A stretch of DNA of 64,000 bases. It comes from Centrapalus pauciflorus. Lineage: Eukaryota > Streptophyta > Magnoliopsida > Asterales > Asteraceae. Location of the stretch: assembly GCA_020465985.1 (NCBI GenBank), contig JAANYP010002881.1, forward strand, positions 576,632 through 640,631. The letters run 5' to 3'. Positions 34,491 through 48,022 of this stretch are shown here, piece by piece (positions within the stretch are counted from its first letter, which is position 1; the number at the start of each line of letters is the position of its first letter). The notes under the pieces are model-generated. The model saw only the letters and a program-made list of their open reading frames with translations, searched no databases and had not been told where the DNA came from. A program made the translations under genes and the position numbers.

Positions 34491-35108
34491 TCAATGAAGC
34501 AGATTAGTGGTGGGATTTTTGGAGGATTGAGCCCTGCGATGAGCAGTGGGGCAAGAAGGAACAAGTACCACCTCATCATGATCATCATCCAGATCTCTCA
34601 AAGTAGTGTAAGTTCTAGCAAGTTGTGCTTCACTAAGCAACTGCTTTAACTCTGTGGTTTCTTTCTTGAGCCTAACATTTTCTTGAATAACTTGTTCATG
34701 GGTCTCTGAGAAACGGTTGAGCTTGTCCATGAGCCCGTGGTTCTCGTTCCTAAGGCGCAGAACCTGTGTGCAAAGCTCATCCAACTGCTTTTGTTTCCTC
34801 ATCCTGGACCTTCTAGCTGACTCCCTGTTCGATATCATCCTCCTTTGCTTCCTCTCATTGATGATGCTCATCTGGTTTTCGTCAGCTTCATCAGAAGTGC
34901 TCGAGTTATTATAGCTGCGAGATGAAGACTGTGAATAGAAATCAACCATGGGTACTTGAGGATGAGAAGTAGGCTGATGATAACAAGGTAAATTTGTCAG
35001 GTGGTTGAGAGAAGAAGATATGTCGCTTTGGAAGGAAGTGAAGTTGGTAGAGAAGTTACATGAAGGGTACTCTTCGTATTCAGGGGCTAAAAAGAAATTT
35101 CCTGCCAT
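34491..35108 (-). CDS. bZIP transcription factor, bZIP43-like (group S type)
   Basis: The 205-aa intronless gene encodes a basic leucine zipper factor. The basic region at about 84-105 has the N-x7-R signature (N94 to R102, NRESARRSR) preceded by NERKQRRMIS. The zipper follows directly (LDELCTQVLRLRNENHGLMD and on to about 157). The zipper text ENHGLMDKLN and the ending TTELKQLL closely resemble Arabidopsis bZIP43/bZIP42. The N-terminus is Ser/Asn-rich and disordered, as in that subgroup. The ATG at 35108 was chosen; the frame upstream is open for seven codons but starts with GTG. The leader is about 190 bases. It has an upstream frame of about 60 codons, but not the conserved SC peptide that mediates sucrose repression in S1 bZIPs. 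The target genes are unknown. Confidence 0.9.
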   Translation of the reverse strand: MAGNFFLAPEYEEYPSCNFSTNFTSFQSDISSSLNHLTNLPCYHQPTSHPQVPMVDFYSQSSSRSYNNSSTSDEADENQMSIINERKQRRMISNRESARRSRMRKQKQLDELCTQVLRLRNENHGLMDKLNRFSETHEQVIQENVRLKKETTELKQLLSEAQLARTYTTLRDLDDDHDEVVLVPSCPTAHRRAQSSKNPTTNLLH

Positions 35109-35328
35109 CCCTCTGTGTCTCTCTCTCACTAGCGCGTTATTTTAGAAAGAGAAAAAACACTTCCAACACGCGTACTCAAACCGATCGATCTAGCTCGATC
35201 TCACCCAAAAAAGAACCAATCAATGTATAATTGTATATATGGATAGGCTTGCTTATGTAAGGTGGTGAGCAGAAGCTGTGTATATTAATTAATAGGATGA
35301 GGATAGAATGGATGAGGTGAAGGGGGGG

Positions 35329-35335
35329 TTTTATA
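35329..35335 (-). promoter_or_regulatory. TATA box of the bZIP gene
   Basis: TATAAAA on the minus strand, followed by a start region near 35300, gives a leader of roughly 190 bases before the ATG at 35108. Confidence 0.6.
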
Positions 35336-35769
35336 GGATGTGGAAAGGTGCCAATATGAAGCAAATGGTAAGCATAATGGCTTTGGCTTTAGATAGCAAG
35401 AGTGGTTTATTATTGGATTTTCATAATAATAAAAATTGGCTTTTTAAGAATGATGAGTAGCTTATATGTGAGTTATAATGGGAATGATGTATGCTTCTTG
35501 TGATTGGAGGATGTTACTGTGTTAAAAAAGCTACTTTATGCAAGTAGGTCCTAATTTGCTCCATATACTTGATACTTGTGGAGATTAATGGTTAAAGTCA
35601 ATTAGCTACTCTCCAACAAATTAAATCTATTCATTTGATTTTCGAATTTACATTGTGGCTGTTTAGAAACTAAAAACCTTTGACCAAATTCCCATGAACT
35701 TCCCCTTAACGTGAACACACAACTTGGCATCAATTAAGTTGATCAAGAGTGTGTAACCACTTGACATAG

Positions 35770-35850
35770 ATTAAATGGTCACCACCAAAGATGGAAGGGG
35801 TTCCCATTGGTGAAGGTCATGAGTTCGAGCCTTGCTAAAGGCGTTTCATC
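35770..35850 (+). repeat. SINE-like, tRNA-derived fragment
   Basis: GGTCATGAGTTCGAGCCTT resembles a T-arm/B-box, and TTAAATGGTCACCACC upstream could be a decayed A-box region. A tail without poly(A) follows. Weak on its own, but two clearer tRNA-like units lie within 800 bases. Confidence 0.35.
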
Positions 35851-36239
35851 TTAGGTGGAGTGTGGAAATGTGAGGTTTGGTTCTCAATCTCAAGGTGTCT
35901 AACATAATAAGATGATAACTACTAACCACTAACATTAGCCGTTCAAAAAAAAGTGAGTGTGTGTGGATAACATGCATCTAGAAACCTCAGGGTACCACGT
36001 GGAGAGGAGGATTGTGCATCACACGAAAAGAATTGTGATGCATTGTGTGGTCGGTCCAATTGAATCACAATGCATCGCAAAGAAAATAATAGTTCATCAC
36101 GATCATTTGATGCATCGTGTGGCCCGTCCGAGTGGGGTCAGTACGACGGTCCAAATCAGTCTGATTTCTGACTAGTCATCCAATTGAAGCCAGTCCATCA
36201 TTTTATGCATCTTCACAAAAATAAAACAATAAATTAGTT

Positions 36240-36312
36240 AGATGTGAATCAAACTCACGACCTCTAATTTCATAATTAATAAGGCTTTAACCATTAAGCT
36301 ACAAGTCACTTT
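36240..36312 (-). repeat. tRNA-like SINE head
   Basis: On the minus strand TAGCTTAATGGTTAAAGC (A box) is followed about 30 bases later by GAGTTTGATTCAC (B box-like). Arms pair imperfectly and there is no standard anticodon arm. Confidence 0.5.
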
Positions 36313-36519
36313 GTTATTAAATTTATTGACTTACTTCTTTTAATAATAAACTAACTTTTTAATATATTAATTTATTAAATATCCAATCCAAGATCTCTAA
36401 TTCCATAGATCAACATTGAATTTCATTCACTAAGTTTTTTTTACGATGCACTAATTAGTTACTATATTAAAAAGTAACTTTGTTATTACAAATAATGTAT
36501 CAATAAACTTGATGATAAG

Positions 36520-36592
36520 AGCTAGTAGCTTAATGGATAAAACTTTGTTTTATGTAACAAAAGGTTCAGGGTTTGATTCCCAACCATGTAAT
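36520..36592 (+). repeat. tRNA-like SINE head
   Basis: TAGCTTAATGGATAAAAC (A box), a hairpin TTTGTT/AACAAA in the anticodon-arm position, and CAGGGTTTGATTCCC (B box) are in tRNA order. It shares its A-box sequence with the minus-strand unit 250 bases upstream, so the two are probably of one SINE family. Confidence 0.55.
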
Positions 36593-36902
36593 TTAATATA
36601 TTATTTTTATAGAGAATCATAAAAGTCATGGACCGAATTCTATTGAACGGATCGATTGAACCGCTGGACCGAGTCGATCCCGGACTGACCACATGATGCA
36701 TCAAATGATCGTGATGCATTATGTATGTTGGACTCTTGCTTTCTTGGTGAAACGATATTTTAAGGTAAGAACTGCTTCTCTTAATGTTGGAAGCGAATCA
36801 AAAATGGGAAACAAGTTTTTGAAGATGACCAAGGTTGGTTTTGGAAAGAAAGGAAGGCAATCAGTAGTAAGGAAAAATATAAAAGGATGTTGTAATCATA
36901 AA

Positions 36903-37245
36903 TAATGAATGTTTAGTATGAGTTTTAAAGTAATAATAAATAATAAATAAATAATTTGGATATATTTGATATATTTAAAAGTTTCAAAGGGTATATATGA
37001 TATTAAAGTTTTAAATTGGGTAAATACGATATTATGATGTTTAAGAAATATAAAATAGATTGATCATTTCTTTAATAATAGATATTTATTATGAGTTTTA
37101 AAGTAATAAAAAAGAGTAAATAAATAATTTGGATGTATTTGATATATTTAAAAATTTTAAAGGGTATATATGATATTAAAGTTTTAAATTGGGTAAATAT
37201 GATATTATGAAGTTTTAGAATGACATATATGAAATTCTTTTTTTT
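36903..37245. repeat. tandem duplication, unit about 170 bp, two copies
   Basis: The segment with TATGAGTTTTAAAGTAATAA, TTTGATATATTTAAAA and AAAGTTTTAAATTGGGTAAA occurs twice in direct orientation (about 36910-37075 and 37085-37240) with scattered changes. Confidence 0.7.
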
Positions 37246-38784
37246 AGTGGGTATACATGATATTAAGAAGTTTTAGAGAGACGTATATGAAATTCTCTCC
37301 TTTTATATCTGATGAGTGACACAAAAAGGTGAGCATTAAATTTGTAGCACCAATAAATACATAAAATATATTTATACTACTTCAGATCAAGTGACTGGTG
37401 GACTTTGCTATCACTCTCCTTCGATTAGATCCACGTACCCCTGGGTTTGACGGTTAGACGGTGACTTACTGTAGACTTTAATGTTGTTGAATATATGTTG
37501 TCATGCACGGTCCTTCTTGTAACAAGTTGTGCAACGCGGTCATGAGTTACTAAGGATAACTAAAATTATTGAGTACGTCTTGAGTTAAAATGGATGATTC
37601 TAGCTCTAGGTAATATGAAGTGATTAGAATTTATAAAGCTCACAAATTTCGGAGCACAAATGTTATAATGAATAGTAGGTCGATGTAAGCATTAAAATTT
37701 CTAGGATAATAATTGAACCAGCATGTGGGGTCTGTATTACTGAAAGTTAGTGACGTTTAATTGTGAGAATAATTATTTGGGGGAAATGGGAAGAAAACAA
37801 ACTTTACTTTGGATATAAAATTGAAATTTTAAAAGGCAAATCTTAAAAAGAGATTTATAAGGAAATTTCCCAAAACTAAAATTCAATCATGACAATTATA
37901 TATATATATATACATACATACACACACACACACATGCATACTAGTAGTGTACCTGCGCAAAGTGACGGTGACAACATTTTATCTTTTATTTCACAACATG
38001 TTTGTTGAGTTGCATATATATTATTTTTCTAAAAACGAAAGGAAAAAAAAGATTTAATTCATCGATAAATAGCGTCCTAATATAGACATAGAACTAATAT
38101 TCTTTTTAGATGTTATTTATGCTTTCAGATAAACATAAAGAACTTTTTCTACAACTATAAGTTACCGGTATTCACTAACATTTTAGCTAAAAGTATCAAA
38201 TTTTTAACTTGATTATAATTATTAACCTGTCAACCATCTAATATGATAATACAACAACTGATATACATTATCTCCGGTAATGACCCCATCTTAGGGCCGC
38301 CCCTGCTAGTGGCGGATGATAATTTAAGTTTGATATTCCTAGCTAAGTATTCAATATACAAATTAATAAGTTCCGAATAAAATTTGACATACATAGTCCT
38401 AGTACTCCTAGCTAAGTATTCATCGTGAAGCCATGTGTTATCACCATGAATCGATACATGACATTTATAGGTTTTGAAGATAATAATAAAATCTAAACAA
38501 AATATATCCAAATGTAATATAATCTTAATTATTAAGTTTGATATACATAGTCCTAGTCCTAGCTAAGTATACAATATACAAATTAATAAGTTTGAATAAA
38601 ATATATACTTGTGATTAAAATAATTAAGAATAGATAAAGGTGTCATGTGTTGTTGAAACCATGGGATGTATCTACCTTCCAACCATGTCATTGTTTTTTG
38701 TCTTGCATCTCTCTCTCTCCTATGTTATCCACATATTTTTTTCATCATGAATTAATGACTCAAACGCCACTTGACTTTTCATTC
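37246..38784. other. intergenic DNA with short repeats
   Basis: No gene is recognised. A (TA)n(CA)n microsatellite lies near 37896-37935. A unit with CCTAGCTAAGTATTCAATATA and AATTAATAAGTT recurs about three times between 38325 and 38610. Confidence 0.45.

Positions 38785-39304
<520 letters not shown>

Positions 39305-39344
<40 letters not shown>
39305..39344. repeat. (TA)n tract
   Basis: TA repeat separating two related TIR elements. Confidence 0.85.
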
Positions 39345-40200
<856 letters not shown>

Positions 40201-40208
40201 TATACAAG

Positions 40209-40775
40209 TAGGGATGTAAACGGTTCCGGAAACGGACCGAACCGAACCGGAACCGATTTAACCGAAACCGAATATTAAAGATTGTAAGAACCGATAATCG
40301 AACCAATAATTATAATGCGGTTCCGGTTCCGGTTCGGTTATGGTACGGGTATTTCGGGTACGGAACCGATTAGAACCGAAAATTAAAAAATGTATATAAT
40401 TCTATCTATTATAACACGATATAAACAAAAAAACATGAAAATATAATAAGAGAAGTGTCGATCATTATGTTTTCATATAAATTTTGTAGTTTCACCATCC
40501 TAAAAATATTGTTCCAACAAATGATTTTTTTGGTTTTCACATTGTGGGCTTTTAAATCATTTCTTAATTTGCATATTATGAGCTTTTCAAATAATCGGTT
40601 CTATAACCGATAAAACCGATACCCGCAGAACCAATAACCGAATAACCGAGAACCGAATATTGAAGATTATAAGAACCGATAACCGAACCGAATACTATAA
40701 ATCGGTTCCAATCGGTTCCGGTTCTGGTTCGGTTCTGGTTTCGGTTCGGTTTTTCGGTCATTCCACACATCCCTA
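40209..40775. mobile_element. hAT-type MITE with 8-bp target duplication
   Basis: Ends TAGGGATGT and ACATCCCTA are inverted, and TATACAAG is duplicated exactly on both sides (40201-40208 and 40776-40783). The interior arms are rich in CGGTTCGG/CCGAACCG repeats in opposite orientations (ACCGAATATTAAAGATTGTA left, ACCGAATATTGAAGATTATA right). No transposase is encoded. Confidence 0.85.
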
Positions 40776-40783
40776 TATACAAG

Positions 40784-41410
40784 GGTGTTGTCATCTCTTA
40801 GATTTAGGAGGCACTGTGCAATAACTATAAAAAATGTCCTATAAACTTAAAAAATTAAAATGTAATTATAAAATACACTAATACAATAAAAATTATTATA
40901 GACATCCAAAAAAAATTGAAGATTTATAAAGCAATTAGAAAAAATTTGTGTTTCTTTTATTTTTCGATTCTTAATTATAATAATACATCTCCTGCTTCAA
41001 TAAACATTGTAGACGTAATGTTTTATGGGTAAAATATCAAGTATAAGTTGCTTTTTGTTTAATTAATTATGTCAATTCTCGATCGCTAACAAAAATATAT
41101 ATAAAAAACTATAAAATATATGACAAAAATATAACTTTTGTCATCTAGGAATTGTAAAGACCGCGATGTTTGCAGTGAAACACCGAATTACAACTTTACT
41201 ACCAAATGCTACCATTAAAAACAAATTAATATTTTGGAAGCTAGCTAGCTAGTACCTTCTTAACAGAAAGCCAAATTAATTTCTCAACATGCATAATACT
41301 GTACGTAGTCAAATTTATTAGAAAAATCTGATTTTGCTTCGATCATCCTTCCAAGGATCGATTTGCATGGCCAGTTTCACTTTCATATTTGTATTAATGT
41401 ATAAAATATT
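40784..41410. other. intergenic DNA
   Basis: AT-rich, no feature recognised. Confidence 0.4.
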
Positions 41411-41730
41411 GGGTTAATATTGAAAAAACCCTATAAACTTTTCTCATTTTCACGATTAAGTCCCTAAACTTTTTTTTCCGATTGTTTAAGTCCCTAAACT
41501 TTTTTTGTATTATTCAAAAGTATATATTTTTGACCGGCTACCGGATGAGTATGTAAAACAAAACCAATAAAACAAAAAGTTTAGAGACTTAATCGTTAAA
41601 ACATGTAAAGATGGTGAGTTTTTTTAATAACACAAAAATAGTTAAGGGACTTAAACAATCAGAAAAAAAAAGTTTAAGAACTTAATCACAAAACTAAGAA
41701 AAGCTTATGGGGTTTTTTCAATATTAACCC
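41411..41730. mobile_element. palindromic MITE
   Basis: GGGTTAATATTGAAAAAACCC and its inverted partner ending ATATTAACCC bound 320 bp. TTAAGTCCCTAAACTTTTTT on the left pairs with inverted copies on the right. There is no clear target duplication and no coding. Confidence 0.75.
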
Positions 41731-42989
41731 AAAAGTATTTGCTTCAATTCATCCTTAAGTAGAACCACCACCCCACTTTCTAAACTTCTCCAGAAAAAGC
41801 AGATATATTTTGCAAGCATATAAAGGAAAGCAAGCAAGCGTGGGGCGATGCAACTCTACCAACCGACCGCCACTTAATTGTTGAACCCCGCCCCCTTCAA
41901 TAAATATGAGTTCCATTATTAACACTTTATTCGATGTCAACATTGTGAACAAATAAAAAAAAATATCTATAACCATTCATATATATATATACCAATAAGT
42001 ATATATTTATAACAAGATTCATATATATGATTTAAACGGCTTATATATAGAAGTGTTTGCAACAAGATTCATATGAACTAATATATTATTGAGTTTGAAA
42101 TCATTAACTAATGATGTACATTTATATCTAGTAGTAAAACAGAATTATAATCAATTTGTAATTAACTTGGTGTATATATATATATGCATAAAATAAAATA
42201 AAAGTTTCTAGGTTGCAAATTAAGTCCCATCATGGAATGGAAGTTTTAATTTGTGTACACTCACTTGTACCACTACATCACCATTTTTCCTCTTTCATCA
42301 TCTTCCACTTAACCAAACCTCTTAATGAAGTCTGTCTTTTTATGTGCTCTTATCTTTCAATTCAATTTAATTTGTGCTCCATCACTTCAATTCATCTTAA
42401 AATTTAAATGTGATTGGCTGGTTCAACATTACCTATATCTATATGTATATATTCCGCCTGTTTCGATCTGTCTACTATATTAATCCATTAGGCAGGCAAG
42501 ACAACAGCCAAAATGGAATTCGTACCCGTTTGGATTCAAATCTTATAACACTAATTAATCAACGATTCAATGCTTACTCGCATATTTCTAATCGACTACC
42601 TATATATGTTACTTACTATATATAGCTATGTCAAGTATTATCTTCCTTTGCTACTCTATATATATAAAAGCCAAAAATCTATACTTTAACCCACTTATTG
42701 CTGGATATTTTTTGTAGGGTATGTTTCAATTACTTGAATGTTCTCTTGATTTTTTAATAGATGGTCGTATACTAGATCGAGTCATTGTTAATTTGCGAAG
42801 AAATTGACAATGAATTTTGCCATATAGACTTGTTCCCACCACCTACCATTAATTCTCGAATAATTCAGTTCTTTTAATAACCTTCAAAAATATTTTAGTG
42901 ATTGTTTTATACCGGTAAAATGTTATTATTAAAAGGAAACTGCACCAAGTACGTACAATTTAGATATTTTCTTTTAATTTCTATTTGTT
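41731..42989. other. intergenic DNA
   Basis: AT-rich with many short TATATA runs. No gene or element end recognised. Confidence 0.4.
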
Positions 42990-43408
42990 TTCAATGGTAT
43001 ATACCCTTTTGTGACATCAACGTCGTCACAAAAAGTAATGACTTGTCAGGTTTTAGTAGTCGCAAAAATTTGAAATTGTCGTTACAAATGTCTTTAGACA
43101 GGATGTTATTGTGATGACCGAAGTAGCTGCAGTTGGCCTTTATCAACAGCACCCGTTAGTCACAATTTAGGTATTTTCGTTTAATTTATATTTATTAAAT
43201 TGACGTTTAGTGCCGACAATATCATCGCAAAAAGTGATGACTTGTCAGGATCGATCTTGTTGCTCACTTTAGTAGTCACAAATGTTGAAAATGTCGTCGC
43301 AAAAGATCTTTAGGCATGACATTTCGCCGCTATAAGGTTTTTGCGACAACCTTTTAACCTTTTGCGACGACTTTTTCATCGTAAAAACTCTTTTTTATTC
43401 ATGTAGTG
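42990..43408. mobile_element. degraded CACTA-like element
   Basis: The right end TTTTTTATTCATGTAGTG at 43408 has the form of a CACTA terminus. CGTCGTCACAAAAAG, GTCGCAAAA and TTTGCGACGAC motifs recur in both orientations as in subterminal arrays. No left terminus was found. Confidence 0.5.
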
Positions 43409-44131
43409 ACATGGCCGGGGAGATCAATCCATTTTTTAAACTAGATCCGCCTTACTTGTATTATTTACCCAACTGAAAGCAAGGTGATCGATGACTTTTA
43501 AGAAAAGACAATCAAATAAACTATATATGATTGCTTCAAAGCATTTAAGTACGTTGAGGTGGTACATCATCTTCTTTTCCGTGCTTAGATTCCCAACAAA
43601 ATAAAAGATATTACTTGAATTCATCCCAAATGTGAAATCGGATCCCCACGACTAAATTTTTTCGACAACCATTGCCAAGTAGCGGTAATATGATCTACGG
43701 ATTTCGCGTACTTCAATATCACAAAGAGAACATAAACTTGTTTTTTAGCAGCTCGTCATACAAGGACACATTGATCATTTTTTACATATAATAAATCATT
43801 AATTTCTCATCACTAATGATTTTACACGTTACTTATTAACAATAAATTGTTTGTAGGCTTTCATAATAGCCAACCTTAATTAGTCCGAAACAACAACCTA
43901 AAGAAAAGGCATCAAACTTTTTAAATCAATGACGTACGTTAATTAAGTTTAATTTCCCAAACTAATGGGCTAGCTTGTAAGCAGACGTTTTGTGTGATGA
44001 GACAAACATGAAATTCATATCGATCACTTTATGTCTTTATAGGTCTACGACTTTAATTATTAATTATAAGAATATCACGTGTCACTCATAAATATGGTTT
44101 TCAAGAAAATTCGTTCAAAGTTTAATCTCTA

Positions 44132-44171
<40 letters not shown>

Positions 44172-44862
44172 GATCAATTGTTTATTATTAATGAGATGCT
44201 TAACTCCTAAATGTAGTGGCACGCGTCCCATATATAAATGACCATATGTTGTCACTTTCAGATTCAAAAAACCTCCCATCATGGGGCGCAAATTTTAGGT
44301 ACACTGTTTTTATTTGTGACAATTGTTGACTTAAGAAAACGTATATTTTAAAATTTTTTACATTAGTTATCAATATACATAGACAATTGTGACACATATG
44401 TATATATGTAGAGGTCAATTAAGAATCTTTATGCATTTAGGAGCCTCGATAAACTTTTATTCATCGGATAATCCATCAGTGATGAACTAAGAGCTTTTAG
44501 AGAATACTTTAATTAACTTTTTAAAAAATGGTTAAAATATAATTCAGAGTTTAAATTATGAATTTAAATCATCATATTAAACTATATTCCATATTTCTCT
44601 CTCCATTATCTCTCCCTCCTCCCTCTCTCTCCGTATTTCTCACTTCTTTATCTCTCTCTCTCTCTTTCCGTCTCCTCCCATCTTTCCCTCTCACTCAGCC
44701 ACATGTAAACCACCACCACCGACTAGCGCCACCACTAGATCAACGCAAGTGCTTTGAACGTTTTTATGGTGATAAACAATAAATGAATGTGGTCACCACC
44801 ATCGCTATCCGGATTTCTCTTCACAATACGTACTTAACTTATGTTTAACTTTTCATTTGATT
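43409..44862. other. intergenic DNA with simple repeats
   Basis: A (TA)n tract lies at 44135-44169 and a C/T-rich stretch with (TC)n at about 44590-44700. Translated frames over the latter are Ser/Pro/Leu-rich artefacts. No gene recognised. Confidence 0.45.
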
Positions 44863-45079
44863 TAGGGGTGGCAATTTCGGCCCGTTCAAGCAAACAAGTC
44901 GAACAGGTCAACGACCAAAACATAAAAATTTAACATAATTTTGAATTTTTTTTTCAAAAACACTTTGTTTGATACATCATTTTCAAGATATTCACAATTT
45001 AAAAAATTATGTTCTATTTTATTTTTTACTGCGAGTCATTTTTACTATCTCGTCCGCTGGGCTAAAATTGTCACCCCTA
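44863..45079. mobile_element. hAT-type MITE, member of a local family
   Basis: TAGGGGTGGCAATTTC and the inverted AAAATTGTCACCCCTA bound 217 bp. The flanks share TTGATT (left ATTTGATT, right TTGATTTA), a partly eroded 8-bp duplication. The interior motifs TTCAAGCAAA and GGTCAACGACCAAAA are shared with 45999-46218. Confidence 0.75.
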
Positions 45080-45990
45080 TTGATTTATAATCAAATTAGG
45101 GGTGACACTTAAAATAATATATATGTGAAATAATTCGTATCTATATCCAAAATTTAAATATAAATATTACTTAAGAGTTTAGAGATTTAATCAACTAAGT
45201 TGTTAACGTTTTTTAAGGTTGATCAGTGCGCTTAAACAATTTTTCATATGTGAAAACTTTGAAACGATTTACCATATCATGTTCTGTCCACATGTTCATG
45301 ATGTGTGAATACAGCTGCATATATAAAAAAAAATGTTTAAGACTTAAAGAGTTGTTTTATTTTTTAATTTGTTGTTGATAAATGGTGTGTATTAAATTTA
45401 AATAGATTGGATTTAATTTTAATTGGACTGAATTAAATTTTAAATTAGATTTTAGTAAATAACATGATGAAATGAAGCTCTGACATGTGCAGGGCTGACC
45501 TAACTGGTTGCTCAGGGTGACACGTGTCACCGGTCTTTCACTCAATAACTTTGTTTAGTAGTGTTATTTTTTACGATTTTTTGTTTGTGCAAGCACTGGT
45601 TTTTCGAACGTGTAACCGTGCTTTTCAAATATTAATAATAAGTTACTAAAAAATTTTATAGCCTTCAATTAAATACTCAATAAGTGATTATTATATATAG
45701 TTTTAGTTCATTTCACCAAACCCAATATCATTATTCTTATTTAATCCGGAAATTTATGAAATTTCATTTAATATTATCAGTTGTTAACCTAACCTGACGA
45801 ATTTCTAATTAATAAATTTATAAAATTAAAAACATGACTCAAATTTATGCTATCGGGCTATCGGCTACCAAAAATTCTGAGTCCACCACAGGTAATGTGT
45901 CAAATTATAAGAAAGACCGGCATGTAATAATTTATTTACTAATATTTATTACAGATAATCACCACTCATTCCACAATGTTTCAGGACATG
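45080..45990. other. intergenic DNA
   Basis: No gene or element recognised. An inverted pair of short A/T-rich words near 45360-45440 is not distinctive. Confidence 0.35.
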
Positions 45991-45998
45991 GGTGAAAT

Positions 45999-46218
45999 TA
46001 GGGGTAGCAATTTGAGCTCATTCAAGCAAATAGGTTAAACGGGTTGATGACCAAAAGTCATAAATTTTATATAATTTTAAAAAAAATTTCAAAGAACAAT
46101 TTGTTTAGTACACCGTTTTAAATATTTTCTTTTTTAGAAAAAAGTTATGTTCTATCTTAGTTTTTTACGATAGGTCCATTTAACTGTTTGACCCGTTGGG
46201 TCAAGATTGCCACCTCTA
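45999..46218. mobile_element. hAT-type MITE with exact 8-bp target duplication
   Basis: TAGGGGTAGCAATTTG and the inverted AAGATTGCCACCTCTA bound 220 bp. GGTGAAAT is duplicated exactly (45991-45998 and 46219-46226). It belongs to the family of 44863-45079 and the remnant at 53456-53655. Confidence 0.85.
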
Positions 46219-46269
46219 GGTGAAATTGGTCTTGCATCAATACCGAACCTAATTTAATGTTTGTTATTA

Positions 46270-47190
46270 CTTATTACTATTAAGGACCGAAATGATTATA
46301 AAATTTTTGTATCGGTACCGGTATTATACGTATCGATACCGGTATTTTTTGTATCGGATCGGTTATGACCAATTTTTTTTCCATTATACAAAGCTAATAT
46401 TAAACCCAGTAAACAAAGATGATACCAAAACCAACAAATAAAATTTATCAAAACCAATAAACAAAGTTAATATCAAAACCAACAAATGAAGTTAATATTC
46501 AAACCAACAAACAAAGTCAATCATCAGTAGCCAATTTTCCTTTCCGTTTTCCATTATGATTGTATATTGTATCTTTAATCTCGACTATAGATGTTGACAA
46601 CCCTGTTTGATATGGTATCTATGACATGGAATTTTATTTAGGGTTTATTATGAGAAAAAAACCAACATGTTCTCATGTTTTTTTTGCGTTTTGGTCCATC
46701 CATGTTACTTTTTTCCATAAAAGTCATCAAGTTAATTTTTTTTCTTTTTGGTTTAGTGAAATTTGGACATTAGAACCCGGTTTTTCAGTTTTTAAAAACC
46801 CGGTTCACAAATTATAACCGGTATCTAATGTCCAAATTTCACTAAACCAAAAAAATATAACTTTAGGTTTTTTATGGAAAAAAAATAACATGGAGGGACG
46901 AAAACACAAAAAAACGTGAAAACATGTTGGTTTTTTTCATAATAAACCTTTTTATTTAATTAAGAAATTCAAATATCAAAAGTTACAATTAAGCTTTCAA
47001 CTTCGGTAAGGCTTCGGTGTTTCTCAAAAATTTCCCTAGTATCGTACCGAAAGTAGCTAATACTGAATTATGTTCTAACAAGAACCGAATACCGACCGAC
47101 GGTCCTAATTTGGTACCAGTTCGGATCGGTCCCGATACAGTACTAATTCGGTATCATGATCGGTAAAAAATCTTACCCCTTCTTCAGGAT
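46270..47190. repeat. CGGTACCGGT-rich repeat, host of a nested MITE
   Basis: Left motifs such as GTATCGGTACCGGTATTATA and right motifs such as CGGTCCCGATACAG are inverted relatives, so an older hAT-like element may span this region. It is interrupted by the MITE at 46641-46949 and by short direct repeats of ACCAACAAATAAAATTTAT type (46430-46520). Exact ends were not found. Confidence 0.4.
46641..46949. mobile_element. foldback MITE, copy 2, Mutator-like target duplication
   Basis: GGTTTATTATGA and TCATAATAAACC are perfect inverted ends, and TTTTATTTA is repeated on both sides (46632-46640 and 46950-46958). Nine bases is the duplication size of Mutator-like transposons. The internal palindrome (TTTAGTGAAATTTGGACATT with its complement) is shared with 5093-5401. 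Confidence 0.75.
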
Positions 47191-47579
47191 GCAAGTAAAT
47201 TAATTACATCACTAATTATATTAATTATAATTATACTCATCGTATTTTTTGAATTAATTATTCCTTTAGAAAGGTGACAAGGATGATTTAATCTTCAAGT
47301 ACTTTGAAGCCACAAACCTCCACGATGATTGTGATTTAATCTTGAAGTAATTTAAAGCCACAAACTTAACTGAACATAAATATTCTAGAATTAATTACTT
47401 AATGCTTTTTATCGTCATAAATATTAAAATATATTTGAATCTTATGCAGCAAGTCGTGCGCGTGGCTTTAGTATAATGTCAACGTCACCTGGAAAGTTTG
47501 ATGCATGATTTCCAAACATAAATTAAATGAAGTGACCACCCACGTATCAAATTAATTTAATTAATGTAAGTTTTTTAGG

Positions 47580-48022
47580 TCATATTTGGTTCACCGAATT
47601 TGAAGGAATGTGGCTGAAAATAATGAGAATCTGATTCTGAATTGGTGTTTGGTTGTCCCGAAGGAGGAAACCGAAAAATTTTGGAGGAGAACAGTCCTGA
47701 GGAGAGGGTAATGGTTGTTCGGGGGAGAAACCAGATTCCGGCTTGGGTGCTGCCTTGGCAGCAGAGTCATGAAAACTCGATTCCAAAGGGCTCTCTGTGG
47801 AGTGTGGAAGGTGTTTGACAGCAGGGTCAATGGGGGCGAATTGGAGGGATGTCACCAGCATTGGTGAGCTCTAAAGCATAGTAATGAACACGTTTTCTTC
47901 TCGTTTTCCGTCAACCAAACACGTGAAATATTTGGATTCCTTCATATTCAATTCTTTCTAGATTTGAATTCATTTGCTAGATTCAATTTTTTCATATTAC
48001 ATCCTACAAACCAAACGCCTCC
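47580..48022. mobile_element. possible TIR element with TTTGGTT ends
   Basis: CATATTTGGTTCACCGAATT at the left and AAACCAAACGCCTCC at the right are inverted, and GAATTTGAAGG has counterparts near 47950. The inner part is unusually GC-rich for this window and holds overlapping minus-strand frames that are Pro/Ser-rich without a domain. Target duplication not found. Confidence 0.35.

Larger units (their letters stand above)
35990..36725. mobile_element. possible composite element with inverted TGATGCAT arms
   Basis: ATCACGATCATTTGATGCATC (about 36097-36117) recurs in inverted form as GATGCATCAAATGATCGTGA (about 36694-36714). Several GATGCATTGTGTGG-like motifs lie near it on the left. The arms enclose two tRNA-like units in opposite orientation. 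No duplication was found, so the element boundaries are provisional. Confidence 0.4.

Noticed and set aside
47580..47861. 93-codon Pro/Ser-rich minus-strand frame
   Set aside because: Overlaps another frame of similar length in a likely TIR element; no recognisable domain.
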